This document shows, piece by piece, positions 25,519-33,941 of a stretch of DNA of 64,000 bases. A program made the translations under genes and the position numbers. The stretch is taken from contig NZ_JARUKW010000001.1 in the NCBI RefSeq assembly GCF_029688845.1, positions 124,001 to 188,000 of the forward strand, in the 5' to 3' direction. The notes below the pieces were generated by a model. The model had not been told where the DNA came from, searched no databases, and was given only the letters and a program-made list of their open reading frames with translations. The number at the start of each line of letters is the position of its first letter. The first letter of the stretch is position 1. Source of the DNA: Natronococcus sp. A-GB1. GTDB lineage: Archaea; Halobacteriota; Halobacteria; Halobacteriales; Natrialbaceae.

Positions 25519-26316
25519 CTACGCCATCGAGCCGGTTTCGATCTCTCCGTCTGTCGCGAGCCACTCCGTGAGGCTGCCCTCGTAGACCGAGACGTCCTCG
25601 TAGCCGAGCGCCTCGAGTACCGCGTCGGTGTGGCTGATCCGTCTGGCGGTGTTGCAGTACAGGACGATCTCCCGATCCCGATCGATCCCGTGGTCGGCGA
25701 ACAGCGTCTCGAGTTCCTCGGCAGGTTTCACCCGTCGCGTCTCGTCGTCGACGGTCGCCCGCCAGTCGAACCGGACCGCCCCGGGGAGGTGGGCCTCCGC
25801 GAACTCTTCAGGGTCTCGGGTGTCGACGAGGACGGCGTCGCCCTCGAGTGCAGCTTCGACGCCCGAACGGTCGATCAACGGGCTATCGGCGAACGAAAAC
25901 GGCGCAGCGGTGTAGGGGGTCGGCTCGACCGACGGCGGTTCGGTCTCGGTTTCGTATTCGGGGTTCCAGGCGCTGAAGTCGCCGTCGAGCAGGCGAACGT
26001 CGTCGTGGCCGTACGCCAGCGCGGTGAGCCGAAAGCGGGCTGCGAAGACGCCGTGCGTGTCGTCGTAGGCGACGATCGTATCCTCGGGTTCGATCCCGAC
26101 CTCGCCGAGCAGCCCCTCGAACGCCCCCCGCCCGGGGAGGGTGCCGGGATCGTCGGCGGTTTCGTCGCGGTAGTTGTCGAACGGGACGTTGACCGCGCCG
26201 GGTACGTGACCGATCCCGTCGTACTCCCAGGCGTCCCGGACGTCGACGACCGCGATCCCGGGTTCCTCGAGTCGAGCCGCGAGCCAGTCGGGCGAAACGA
26301 TGACGGAGTCGTCCAT
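25519..26316 (-). CDS. Sulfurtransferase with tandem rhodanese domains
   Basis: 265 residues, two rhodanese domains (about 1-130 and 140-262), like thiosulfate or 3-mercaptopyruvate sulfurtransferases. The first is catalytically dead (no Cys in the loop AYDDTHGVFAAR); the second has the active-site loop LYCNTARRISH with the cysteine near residue 226. The longer open frame upstream is not used; the chosen ATG begins MDDSVIVSPDWLAARL. It is divergent to a second enzyme of the same kind. Confidence 0.88.
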   Translation of the reverse strand: MDDSVIVSPDWLAARLEEPGIAVVDVRDAWEYDGIGHVPGAVNVPFDNYRDETADDPGTLPGRGAFEGLLGEVGIEPEDTIVAYDDTHGVFAARFRLTALAYGHDDVRLLDGDFSAWNPEYETETEPPSVEPTPYTAAPFSFADSPLIDRSGVEAALEGDAVLVDTRDPEEFAEAHLPGAVRFDWRATVDDETRRVKPAEELETLFADHGIDRDREIVLYCNTARRISHTDAVLEALGYEDVSVYEGSLTEWLATDGEIETGSMA

Positions 26317-26587
26317 CAGTTCAGACCTGTCGCGGCGGGCTGGAGTAGCCACCGGACCCGGCACGTCTCCCCGTCGTACCGAGACCGTGGCAATACTTGC
26401 AGCCCCCGGTCGTCCGATCGACGCCGCCACCGCACACGTTCCCCCGCTCGGCGCGTGAACCGTGGCTCGAGTCCACGAGAACGTTACGATCGACCGAGAT
26501 ATCGGAAAGGACTGCCGAAACAGTCTAGCGTCGACCGAATTGACCGGTTAGCGCGGCCCTATGTGGCCGCCACACCACGTGTCGAAT

Positions 26588-27448
26588 ATGGCAACGAACG
26601 ACTACGCGACCGACGCACTGGTCACGGCCGACTGGGTCGAGGAGCGACTCAGCGAGTTCCAGTCCGACGATCCCGGCCTCCGGCTCGTGGAGGTCGACGT
26701 CGACACGGAATCGTACGATGAGGAACACGCCCCCGGCGCGATCGGGTTCAACTGGGAGACGCAACTTCAGGACCAGACCCGACGCGACATCCTCGACAAG
26801 GAGGAGTTCGAGGAGCTGGTGGGCAGTCACGGTATCGGCGAGGATTCCACGGTCGTCCTCTACGGCGACAACGCCAACTGGTTCGCCGCCTACGCCTACT
26901 GGCAGTTCACGTACTACGGCCACGACAACGTCTACCTGCTCGACGGCGGCCGCGAGTACTGGCTCGAGAACGATTACCCCACCACGGACGAGGTGCCGTC
27001 GTTCCCCGAGGTCGACTACGAGGCCGGCGGTCCGCGCGAGACGATCCGCGCCTACCGCGACGACGTCGAGAAGGCGATCGAACGGGACGTCCCTCTCGTC
27101 GACGTTCGTTCGCCCGAGGAGTTCTCCGGCGAGATTCTCGCCCCGCCGGGCCTCCAGGAAACCGCCCAGCGCGGCGGCCACGTCCCCGGCGCGAAAAACA
27201 TCTCGTGGTCCGCCGTCACGAACGAGGACGGCACCTTCAAGAGCCGCGACGAGCTCGAGGAGCTCTACGCCGAGGAGGGTATCGACGGCGACGAGACGAC
27301 CATAGCGTACTGCCGGATCGGCGAGCGCTCGTCGGTCGCCTGGTTCGCGCTCCACGAACTGCTCGGCTACGAGGACGCCGTCAACTACGACGGCTCCTGG
27401 ACCGAGTGGGGCAACCTCGTGAACGCGCCGGTCGAGACCGGGGAGTAA
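26588..27448 (+). CDS. Second tandem-rhodanese sulfurtransferase
   Basis: 286 residues, again two rhodanese domains; inactive loop LYGDNANWFAAY in the first, active loop AYCRIGERSSVAW in the second. It differs from the neighbouring enzyme by an EILAPPGLQETAQRGGH insertion before the active domain. ATG at 26588 is used in preference to an earlier in-frame one because MATNDYATDALVTADWVEE is the usual form. It shares a 270-base divergent region with the other rhodanese and is followed after 13 bases by the ferritin-like gene. Confidence 0.9.
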   Translation: MATNDYATDALVTADWVEERLSEFQSDDPGLRLVEVDVDTESYDEEHAPGAIGFNWETQLQDQTRRDILDKEEFEELVGSHGIGEDSTVVLYGDNANWFAAYAYWQFTYYGHDNVYLLDGGREYWLENDYPTTDEVPSFPEVDYEAGGPRETIRAYRDDVEKAIERDVPLVDVRSPEEFSGEILAPPGLQETAQRGGHVPGAKNISWSAVTNEDGTFKSRDELEELYAEEGIDGDETTIAYCRIGERSSVAWFALHELLGYEDAVNYDGSWTEWGNLVNAPVETGE

Positions 27449-27461
27449 CGGTCGGTCTCCG

Positions 27462-28091
27462 ATGACCGATACCGCGGAGTTCCTCGAGACAGTCCGTGCC
27501 GAAAACGAAACCGAACTGTCGCGGCTCGGCTCGTCGAAGTCGCTGTACGCCGATACGAGCGGCGAGATCGACACCGAACCCGTACTGCGGGCGACAGCCG
27601 ACGCCGAGTACGCTGCCTGGAAGACCTTCGAGGCCTGGGCCGACGACGAGAGTCACAAGGGCGCCCGCGAGGCCTTCGAGGTGACGGCCGCCGAGGAGCG
27701 AGCCCACTACGAGACGGTCGCCGGGAAACTCGACGGGTACGAGCCCGAGACGGTGCCGACCCTTCACGAGTACCTGCGCGGGCTCGAGGACACCGTCGAT
27801 CGCACCGGCGCGCTGATCGGCCGGATCCTCGCGAGCCAGCGCTCGAAGGATCAGGTCGTCGGCTACTTCGTCGGCGACGCCGACCCGCAGACCGCGGGGC
27901 TGTTCCGGGAGTTCGGCGACGATCTGGACGACCAGCTCGAGCGCGCGACCGACCTACTCGAGGAAGTCTGTACCGACGAGACCGACCGCGAGCGGGCCCT
28001 CGAGGCCGCAAGCGGCGCGATCGAGGCCGCCTACGGGGAGTACGTCACCTCGCTCGAGGAGCTCGGCGCGAACCCCAAACCGGTCTGTTGA
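27462..28091 (+). CDS. Ferritin-like / rubrerythrin-related protein
   Basis: 209 residues, strongly helical and acidic. Glu-rich helices with ATADAEYAAWKTFEAWA and AAEERAHYETVAGKL (ExxH motif) suggest a ferritin-like four-helix bundle with a diiron site; there is no rubredoxin domain, although the protein ends in KPVC. It lies 13 bases behind the rhodanese gene, so a shared operon dealing with sulfur or oxidant stress is inferred. Confidence 0.7.
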   Translation: MTDTAEFLETVRAENETELSRLGSSKSLYADTSGEIDTEPVLRATADAEYAAWKTFEAWADDESHKGAREAFEVTAAEERAHYETVAGKLDGYEPETVPTLHEYLRGLEDTVDRTGALIGRILASQRSKDQVVGYFVGDADPQTAGLFREFGDDLDDQLERATDLLEEVCTDETDRERALEAASGAIEAAYGEYVTSLEELGANPKPVC

Positions 28092-28095
28092 CCGC

Positions 28096-28926
28096 TCACT
28101 CGACCGGCTCGAGCCGGGACTCGAGGTCGTACGCCGTGACGACCTCGGGGGAGAGGCCGGCCACGGCGTCGAGGAAGTTCGTTCGGTAGCTCGCCGGTCC
28201 CTCGTGGGGGATGTCGGCGGCCCGTTCTCCGGCAATTCCGAACGCGAGCGTCCCGTCTATCGCCGCTCGGTGGGGGTCCCCGAGAGCGCCACAGAACGTC
28301 GCGAGCGTCCCGCCGAGCATACAGCCCGTGCCGACGACCTCGCTCAGACGCTCGTGGCCCGCCGCGATCCGGGTCGCGCCGTCGCCGTCGGCGACGACGT
28401 CCTCGACACCGGAGGCGACGACGACCGAATCGGTCGACTCGGCGAGTGAGCGGGCCGTCTCCTCGATGGCGTCGTAGTCGCCGACCGACTCGACGCCCCT
28501 GACCTCGGCTTCGACGCCCGCGAGTGCGCTGATCTCCCCGTAGTTTCCCTTGATCACGGCGAACTCGTACTCGGCGAGGAACTCCTCGGCGACCGCCTCC
28601 CGCGTCGGCGTCGAGCCGACGCCCACGGGGTCGAGTACGACCGGAATCCCGCGGTCGTTCGCCGTCGCCGTCGTCTCGCGCATCGCCTCGAGCTTCGACT
28701 CCGGAATCTGGCCGGTGTTCAACAGAACCGAACTCGCGAGCGCGGCCATCTCGCCGGCGTCGCCGGGCGAGTCCGCCATTACGGGCAGCCCGTCCCAGTG
28801 GAGCGTGAGGTTCGCGACGTCGTTGATCGTCACCTCGTTTGTCAGCGACTGTACCAGCGGCTCGGTCTCGGCGAGCGCCTCGAGGGAGTCCACGATTGTC
28901 GGATGGGCCGTATCGGATCTCGTCAT
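28096..28926 (-). CDS. thiM: Hydroxyethylthiazole kinase
   Basis: 276 residues; phosphorylates the thiazole alcohol in thiamine salvage. SLTNEVTINDVANLTL and PVMADSP near the N-terminus, PVVLDPVGVGSTPTR in the middle and the anion-hole/catalytic segment VVGTGCMLGGTLATF with cysteine near residue 198 identify the family. It follows thiE after 7 bases in one operon. Confidence 0.93.
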   Translation of the reverse strand: MTRSDTAHPTIVDSLEALAETEPLVQSLTNEVTINDVANLTLHWDGLPVMADSPGDAGEMAALASSVLLNTGQIPESKLEAMRETTATANDRGIPVVLDPVGVGSTPTREAVAEEFLAEYEFAVIKGNYGEISALAGVEAEVRGVESVGDYDAIEETARSLAESTDSVVVASGVEDVVADGDGATRIAAGHERLSEVVGTGCMLGGTLATFCGALGDPHRAAIDGTLAFGIAGERAADIPHEGPASYRTNFLDAVAGLSPEVVTAYDLESRLEPVE

Positions 28927-28933
28927 GGTGCTG

Positions 28934-29590
28934 TCACTCTCGGTGCTCGAGGCCCTTCGCGGTTTCGACGGTTTCGACGAGGTCGGCGGTCGCGGCAGCC
29001 GGATCGTCGGCGGCGGTAATCTCGCTGATGACGGCGACTCCGACGGCGCCGGCTTCGGCGACGGGACCCGCATTGTCGGCCGTGATACCGCCGATACCGA
29101 CGACGGGGATCGAGATCGCCTCGGCGATTTCGGCGATCCGTTCGGGGCCGACACCGGTTTCGGCCTCGGGGACGTCCTTCGAGCTCGTCCCGTAGACGCT
29201 GCCGACGCCGAGGTAGTCCGCACCGGCGGCCTCGGCACGCCGGGCCTCCGCGACCGTCGAGGCCGAGCAGCCGACGGTCGCCTCCGGGCCGAGCAGTTCC
29301 CGTGCGACCGGGACGGGGAGGTCCGACTGGCCCACGTGGACGCCGTCGGCGTCGATCGCTTGTGCGATGTCGACGCGATCGTTGACGAGCAGATCGACGC
29401 CGGCCTCGGCGGTCAGCTCGCGTAATTCGAGACCCAGCTCGTACCGCGAGCGCGCGCTCTCTCCCTTCTCCCGGAGCTGGACGGCGTCGACGCCGCCGTC
29501 GATCGCTGCACGGACGATCTCGAGGGTCGACCGACCCTCGGAAATCGACGCCTGCGTGATGAGGTACGTTCCCCAGTTCGTCGGTGCCAT
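28934..29590 (-). CDS. thiE: Thiamine-phosphate synthase
   Basis: 218-residue TIM barrel joining the pyrimidine diphosphate with thiazole phosphate. Seen are DAVQLREKGESARSR, NDRVDIAQAIDADGVHVGQ, GCSASTVAEARRAEAAGADYLGVGSVYGTSSK and GIGGI phosphate-binding loop. First gene of thiE-thiM; a 10-base palindrome sits 11-20 bases upstream of its ATG. Some archaea have ThiE fused to ThiD-ThiN modules; this one is a single domain. Confidence 0.94.
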   Translation of the reverse strand: MAPTNWGTYLITQASISEGRSTLEIVRAAIDGGVDAVQLREKGESARSRYELGLELRELTAEAGVDLLVNDRVDIAQAIDADGVHVGQSDLPVPVARELLGPEATVGCSASTVAEARRAEAAGADYLGVGSVYGTSSKDVPEAETGVGPERIAEIAEAISIPVVGIGGITADNAGPVAEAGAVGVAVISEITAADDPAAATADLVETVETAKGLEHRE

Positions 29591-29600
29591 GGGTGATACT

Positions 29601-29610
29601 GTACGCGTAC
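29601..29610. promoter_or_regulatory. Palindrome in the thiE promoter
   Basis: GTACGCGTAC, a perfect 10-base palindrome between the expected core promoter and the start codon; a candidate operator for the thiamine genes. No TPP riboswitch fold was recognised. Confidence 0.4.
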
Positions 29611-29740
29611 GGGTCAAAGAGCCGACGGTTCCCGCAGGTGCTACTCGAGGGACGCGTGGGCGTGCCGACGCGTCGGCCCGGAGGAGTGGCTCGATAACGG
29701 AACCCGGACACTGATTGTAACGGACGATAACACGGGACGT

Positions 29741-30430
29741 ATGACCCTCGAGCCCGACGCCGTCACGACCGTCACCTTCGACTCCTACAGCACCCTCGTC
29801 GACGTCGACGACGTCGAACGCGCCCTCGAGGCCCACGCGGCCGTCGACGACTCCACGCCAATCTCGCGGACCTGGCGCGAGCGCTCGATGCAGTACACCC
29901 TCGTCGCGAACCACGTCGACGCCTACGAGACGTTCTACGAACTCAACCGCGACGCCCTCGAGTACGCCCTCGCGGCCCACGGGGTCGACGTCGGCGAGGA
30001 CGACCGCGAGGAGATCCTGTCGACCTACCACGACCTCGAGGTGTTCGACGACGTCCGGGAGAGCGTCGAGCGGCTGCGCTCGGCGGGCTACGACTGCTAC
30101 GTCCTCTCGAACGGTAACCCGGAGATGCTCGAGTCGATGGTCGAGGGCGCTGAGATCCGCGACCTGCTCGAGGGAACGATCAGCGCCCACGAGCTCGAGA
30201 CGTTCAAGCCCGCACCCGAGCTCTACCGCCACGCCGCGGGACGGACGGGGACCCCGATCGGAGCGGTCGCCCACGTCTCGGCGCTCTGGTTCGACGTCCA
30301 GGGCGCGGCCCACGCCGGAATGCAGGGCGTCTGGCTCGATCGGAAGGGCGATCCCGGGGAGCCGTTCGGGCCAAATCCCGACGCTGTCGTGGCGGGGCTC
30401 GAGGAGCTGGCGGACGCGCTCGCGAGCTGA
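29741..30430 (+). CDS. HAD-superfamily hydrolase (haloacid dehalogenase type II-like)
   Basis: 229 residues. Motif I TFDSYSTLVD with nucleophile D14, motif II VLSNGNPEM, motif III lysine in ETFKPAPELYRHAAG, motif IV ALWFDVQGAAHAG. The helical cap between motifs I and II is of the C1 type seen in L-2-haloacid dehalogenases. Physiological substrate is open; many haloarchaeal members are general phosphatases or dehalogenases. Confidence 0.88.
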   Translation: MTLEPDAVTTVTFDSYSTLVDVDDVERALEAHAAVDDSTPISRTWRERSMQYTLVANHVDAYETFYELNRDALEYALAAHGVDVGEDDREEILSTYHDLEVFDDVRESVERLRSAGYDCYVLSNGNPEMLESMVEGAEIRDLLEGTISAHELETFKPAPELYRHAAGRTGTPIGAVAHVSALWFDVQGAAHAGMQGVWLDRKGDPGEPFGPNPDAVVAGLEELADALAS

Positions 30431-30431
30431 G

Positions 30432-31046
30432 TTACTGCCGCCCCCGGGACATCCCCTCGAGTCGCCGCTCGCCGAGCGCGAGCAGCTCCTCGAAGTCCTC
30501 GTCGTCCCGGATGGACGGGAACGGTCGGATCGGCTCCGGATCGGTGGGTTTCTCCCCGATCGAGCGGCGCCACCAGGCGACGTCGTGCCACTCGTCCTCG
30601 ACGTACCCCATCGCGGGGAATTCGACGACCCGCTCGAACCCCAGTCGTTCGTGGAAGCCGACGGTTCCCGGGTTCGGAAGCGTCGTCACGGCGTAGACGT
30701 CGCGAACTCCCTGGCGCTCGAGGGCGGCGAACAGCGCCTTGTACAGCGCCTCGCCGACCCCCGTTCGACGCGCGTCCTCGGCGACGTACACCGAGAGTTC
30801 GACGACCCACTGGTAGGCCCGACGCTTGCGAAGCGGGCCGGCGTAGGCGTAGCCGGCCACCTCGCCCGCTCGCTCGCAAACGAGCCAGGGGTAGCTCTCG
30901 AGCGTCGATGCGATGCGGTCGGCCATCTCCGCCTCGGTGGGGGGCGTCTCCTCGAAGGTGACGGCGGACGATTCGCAGAAGGGCGCGTAGATCTCACGGA
31001 CCGACACCGTGTCGGACGGGGCCGCGACTCGGATGCTTGCGCTCAT
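30432..31046 (-). CDS. GNAT N-acetyltransferase (phosphinothricin acetyltransferase-like)
   Basis: 204 residues. SIRVAAPSDTVSVREIYAPF and TFEETPPTEAEMADRI match the PAT/YncA subgroup; the acetyl-CoA loop is RRTGVGEALYKAL, followed by PNPGTVGFHERLGFERV. About 45 residues extend beyond the GNAT core with FPSIRDDEDFEELLALGERR. Convergent with the HAD gene (one base apart). Confidence 0.88.
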   Translation of the reverse strand: MSASIRVAAPSDTVSVREIYAPFCESSAVTFEETPPTEAEMADRIASTLESYPWLVCERAGEVAGYAYAGPLRKRRAYQWVVELSVYVAEDARRTGVGEALYKALFAALERQGVRDVYAVTTLPNPGTVGFHERLGFERVVEFPAMGYVEDEWHDVAWWRRSIGEKPTDPEPIRPFPSIRDDEDFEELLALGERRLEGMSRGRQ

Positions 31047-31117
31047 AGGAGTGGATTTCCCCGAACGAGAATAAGCTCGCTGAAGCGAGCCACCACCCAA
31101 TTGCGACGAGAGGAGAG

Positions 31118-32008
31118 TCAGCCGTCGGCCATCAGAAACGATCGGAGGCGCTCGCGGAGCGCCGCCCGCGCGTCCGAGGTCGGGAAGTGGGATTCCCCCT
31201 CGAGCAGGACGACTCGCTCGAGGTTTCGAACCGTCGCTCGAGCCCGGGGAATCACGACCTCGGGCGGGAAGAACACGTCGTTCTCGGCGACGGCGAGGAG
31301 CGTCGGCGCGTCGAACCCCGAGAGCTCGTTGGCCGTCACGGTCTTCGGGAACGATCGCTCGAGTCTCACCTCCTCGAAGACGGCTCCGACGACCTCGAGC
31401 AACGTCTCGTCGACCTCTGCGGCAGGCTCGGAGAACATCGGCTGGACGGCGCGCTCGAGGCGCGCCCGGGATGGTCGGAGCCGGTAGGCGACCATCGGGA
31501 GCACGATCTCGAGGAGCATCCGACGCAGGGATCCGGTTCCGAGTCCCGACGGGACCACGAGGCAGGCGCGTTCGATCCGCTCGGGTGCGTGCGCGGCGGT
31601 TCGGAGGACGATCCCGCCGCCGTATGAGGGGCCGATCATCGGCGCGCGCTCAAGGCCGAGCCCGTCGAGGAGGTCGACCACCCACGCACCGTAGCTCTCG
31701 TCGCGCGGCGAAAGCCGGGTCTGGGCGCTGAATCCAGGGTGGCCGATCGTGTCGGGCGCGTAGATCCGGAACCGATCTGCGAGCGGCAGGAACCACTCGA
31801 GGCTGATCGGGTTCACGACGTTGCCGCCGTGGAAGACGACCAGCGGCGGGGCGTCGTTCGGTCCCGTGACGAGCAGGTGGCTCTCCCCGAACCGGGTGTC
31901 GACCCACCGCCGCTCGAACGAGGCCTCGAGTTCCGCCAGAAGCCTCCCGTACAGTCGCGTGATCGCGCGCTCCCCGTTCGCGGATCGGTAGATGCCGTCT
32001 CGAGTCAC
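31118..32008 (-). CDS. Alpha/beta hydrolase
   Basis: 296 residues with a GTG start. The oxyanion region is VVFHGGNVV, the nucleophile elbow GPSYGG (Ser near residue 129), the acid AVAENDVFFP and the histidine EGESHFP near the C-terminus. A cap domain lies between strands 6 and 7. Substrate unknown; the GHPGFSAQTRLSPRDESYGAW stretch resembles esterase/peroxidase-type members. Confidence 0.87.
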   Translation of the reverse strand: MTRDGIYRSANGERAITRLYGRLLAELEASFERRWVDTRFGESHLLVTGPNDAPPLVVFHGGNVVNPISLEWFLPLADRFRIYAPDTIGHPGFSAQTRLSPRDESYGAWVVDLLDGLGLERAPMIGPSYGGGIVLRTAAHAPERIERACLVVPSGLGTGSLRRMLLEIVLPMVAYRLRPSRARLERAVQPMFSEPAAEVDETLLEVVGAVFEEVRLERSFPKTVTANELSGFDAPTLLAVAENDVFFPPEVVIPRARATVRNLERVVLLEGESHFPTSDARAALRERLRSFLMADG

Positions 32009-32093
32009 TACCGGACTATCGGGGCCGACCTACTAATCCGTACGCGAGCGAAAGCGAGGGGCGGACGCCGTTGGAAACGACGGTTCGATGCCG

Positions 32094-33941
32094 TCAGTGG
32101 CCCTCGTCGTGGGGGTTCATCGCCGTGCCGTAGTTCTCGGCGTGGTCCGTGTAGTCGATGAAACGCGGTGCGTCGGGATCGAACGGGCGCTCGAGGCTCT
32201 CGAAGGCCTTCTTCTTGTCCCAGCCCTGGAGCTTGCCGACCGCCGACTTGTCCTCCAGGTCGTGGTAGTCGAGTTTCGGCTCGGTGTGCTCCCAGGCCGT
32301 TACCCCCTGCTCGGTCCGGAGGATGACGCTCGAGTACTCGTCCGCCGAGCCGACGGAGCCGACGGTGACGTCGGCACAGAACCCGGTGAAGTCCGCACAC
32401 TCGTCACAGCCCTTGAGGGCGGCGTCGTGGAAGTTCTCGATGTCCTCCTCGAGGATCATCCCGCCGTCGTGATCGTAGACCATCAGCTTCCCGTGGAGGA
32501 CGTCCATCTTGCCGATCTCGTCGGGCGAGACCCCCCGCTGGACCTCGAGCTGTTCGCCCATGAGGCTGTAGTAATTGAAGTTCTTCGTACACATCAGCGC
32601 AATCGTGTACTCGACGGCGCCGATACCCTCGTCGTGGGACTGGTAATCCCACTCGAAGTCCTGCAGGGCCCGGATGCCCTCGATCTCACAGGGCGTGCCG
32701 ACCAGGGCGAGGCTGAGCTCGTCCCAGTCCTTGTCGGGAAGCTTGTGCTCCCACCGCTTCAGGTCGAGGTTGCCGAGCGCGAGCGTCTGGTTGTAGACGG
32801 TACCGGCGTTCTCGATCAGTTCTGACTCGGTCGTCGCGAGGAAGCTCTCGGCTTTCCAGGGTTCGTCCTCGCTCTCGGTTGCGATCAGGGCGCCGTCAAT
32901 CTCGCCGGCCTCGAGCAGGCTCGCCAGCATTCCGGTGACGACGCCACCGTCCTGGGCGGCGTCCGTCCAGTCGTCGTCGACCTTCGCGGAGAACTCCGTG
33001 ATCGGATCACCGGCGCCCTTGACGTTGTCCTCGCCGCCCGTGATCTTCCACTGGCGTTCGTACCGGAGCCCGCCGCGGGGACAGAAGTCCCAGCACAGCG
33101 AACAGCCGGTACACATCTTGACGAGTTCGGGCAGGTCGTCGTCGCCGACGCCGATCGAGTCCGAGGGGCAGGCGGCGACGCAGGTGCCACACTGGATACA
33201 CCGACCCTCGTCGATGACCGCCTCGTCGAGCTCCATGAACCAGGTCTTCTCGTCGGGCGTCTCGATGTCGTTCATTTCGGAGCGAATTGAGTACGTCGGG
33301 GTGTCGAGGTCGACGCCCTCGGGGACTCCGACGCGAACGTCAGGCTCGCCGTCGTCGACGTTCTGGCTCACGTCCTCGGCGGGTTCGGTGAACTCGAGGT
33401 CGCCGAGGCTCCCCGTCTCGTCGACGTTGGAGACCCCCGCTCCGTCGGTCGCGACGGACCGACCCTCCGCGTCGGGTGCGGTCTTCTCGCCGCAGGTACA
33501 GGTGTCGGGACCGCAGCCCTCGTCCGTGGCGGTCTCGATCGCACCGCCACGGGTGTGGTCGAGACCCTCGCGGGAGTGCGGCGCGGCGCCGCTCGTCTCC
33601 GGGACGATGACGGCGTCGTCCTCGTCCTCGGACTCCGGAACGGCCGGGAAGACTCGGTCGTCGCGGTTCGCGGTTTCACCGCTCACTTGGTTCGAGGACT
33701 CACGCTGTTCGTCCTCGCAGTTCGCGGCTTCGCTGCCTTCTCGCGGGTTTCGCCCGCTCGAACGGTCCGCGGAGCTTCGCTCCGCGCTACTCCCACGATC
33801 CGAGGCCTCGCGGCTCGCGTGTCGCTTCTCGCTCGCGGTTTCACCGCTCGCATCATCGGGGCCCTCACTCCGTTCGGCCCCCGCCGCTCCCGCTCGCATT
33901 TCCGAGGCCTCGCTTCGCTCGGCCTCGCCGTCAATCCCCAT
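32094..33941 (-). CDS. FrhB-like ferredoxin oxidoreductase (F420 hydrogenase/dehydrogenase beta-subunit family)
   Basis: 615 residues from the ATG that overlaps the end of nirA by 11 bases. Residues 1 to about 95 are a low-complexity Ser/Glu/Arg tract encoded by a hairpin array; about 95-235 is an acidic linker with a CGPDTCTCGE motif. From about 235 the true enzyme: two 4Fe-4S motifs (C248, C251, C254, C258 and C277, C280, C283, C287), then FrhB domain with ALVGTPCEIEGIRAL and late cysteines KGCDECADFTGFCADVTVG. MNDIETPDEK at 223 may be the ancestral start. Probable electron donor to the siroheme reductase encoded just upstream. Confidence 0.85.
   Translation of the reverse strand: MGIDGEAERSEASEMRAGAAGAERSEGPDDASGETASEKRHASREASDRGSSAERSSADRSSGRNPREGSEAANCEDEQRESSNQVSGETANRDDRVFPAVPESEDEDDAVIVPETSGAAPHSREGLDHTRGGAIETATDEGCGPDTCTCGEKTAPDAEGRSVATDGAGVSNVDETGSLGDLEFTEPAEDVSQNVDDGEPDVRVGVPEGVDLDTPTYSIRSEMNDIETPDEKTWFMELDEAVIDEGRCIQCGTCVAACPSDSIGVGDDDLPELVKMCTGCSLCWDFCPRGGLRYERQWKITGGEDNVKGAGDPITEFSAKVDDDWTDAAQDGGVVTGMLASLLEAGEIDGALIATESEDEPWKAESFLATTESELIENAGTVYNQTLALGNLDLKRWEHKLPDKDWDELSLALVGTPCEIEGIRALQDFEWDYQSHDEGIGAVEYTIALMCTKNFNYYSLMGEQLEVQRGVSPDEIGKMDVLHGKLMVYDHDGGMILEEDIENFHDAALKGCDECADFTGFCADVTVGSVGSADEYSSVILRTEQGVTAWEHTEPKLDYHDLEDKSAVGKLQGWDKKKAFESLERPFDPDAPRFIDYTDHAENYGTAMNPHDEGH
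33669..33930 (-). repeat. Hairpin array inside the FrhB-like reading frame
   Basis: Successive inverted repeats: 33903-33927 (7-bp stem, minus-strand loop GAGCGAAGCGA), 33768-33786 (8-bp stem CGCGGAGC/GCTCCGCG, GAA triloop on the minus strand), 33693-33717 (7-bp stem, loop GAACAGCGTGA). Direct repeats inside: 13 bases at 33799-33811 and 33901-33913, and 16 bases at 33669-33684 and 33834-33849; both spacings (102 and 165) keep the reading frame. Confidence 0.85.

Noticed and set aside
29591-29740. TPP riboswitch before thiE
   Set aside because: No conserved thi-box sequence (CTGAGA or equivalent) was seen; the region is dominated by a palindrome and promoter.
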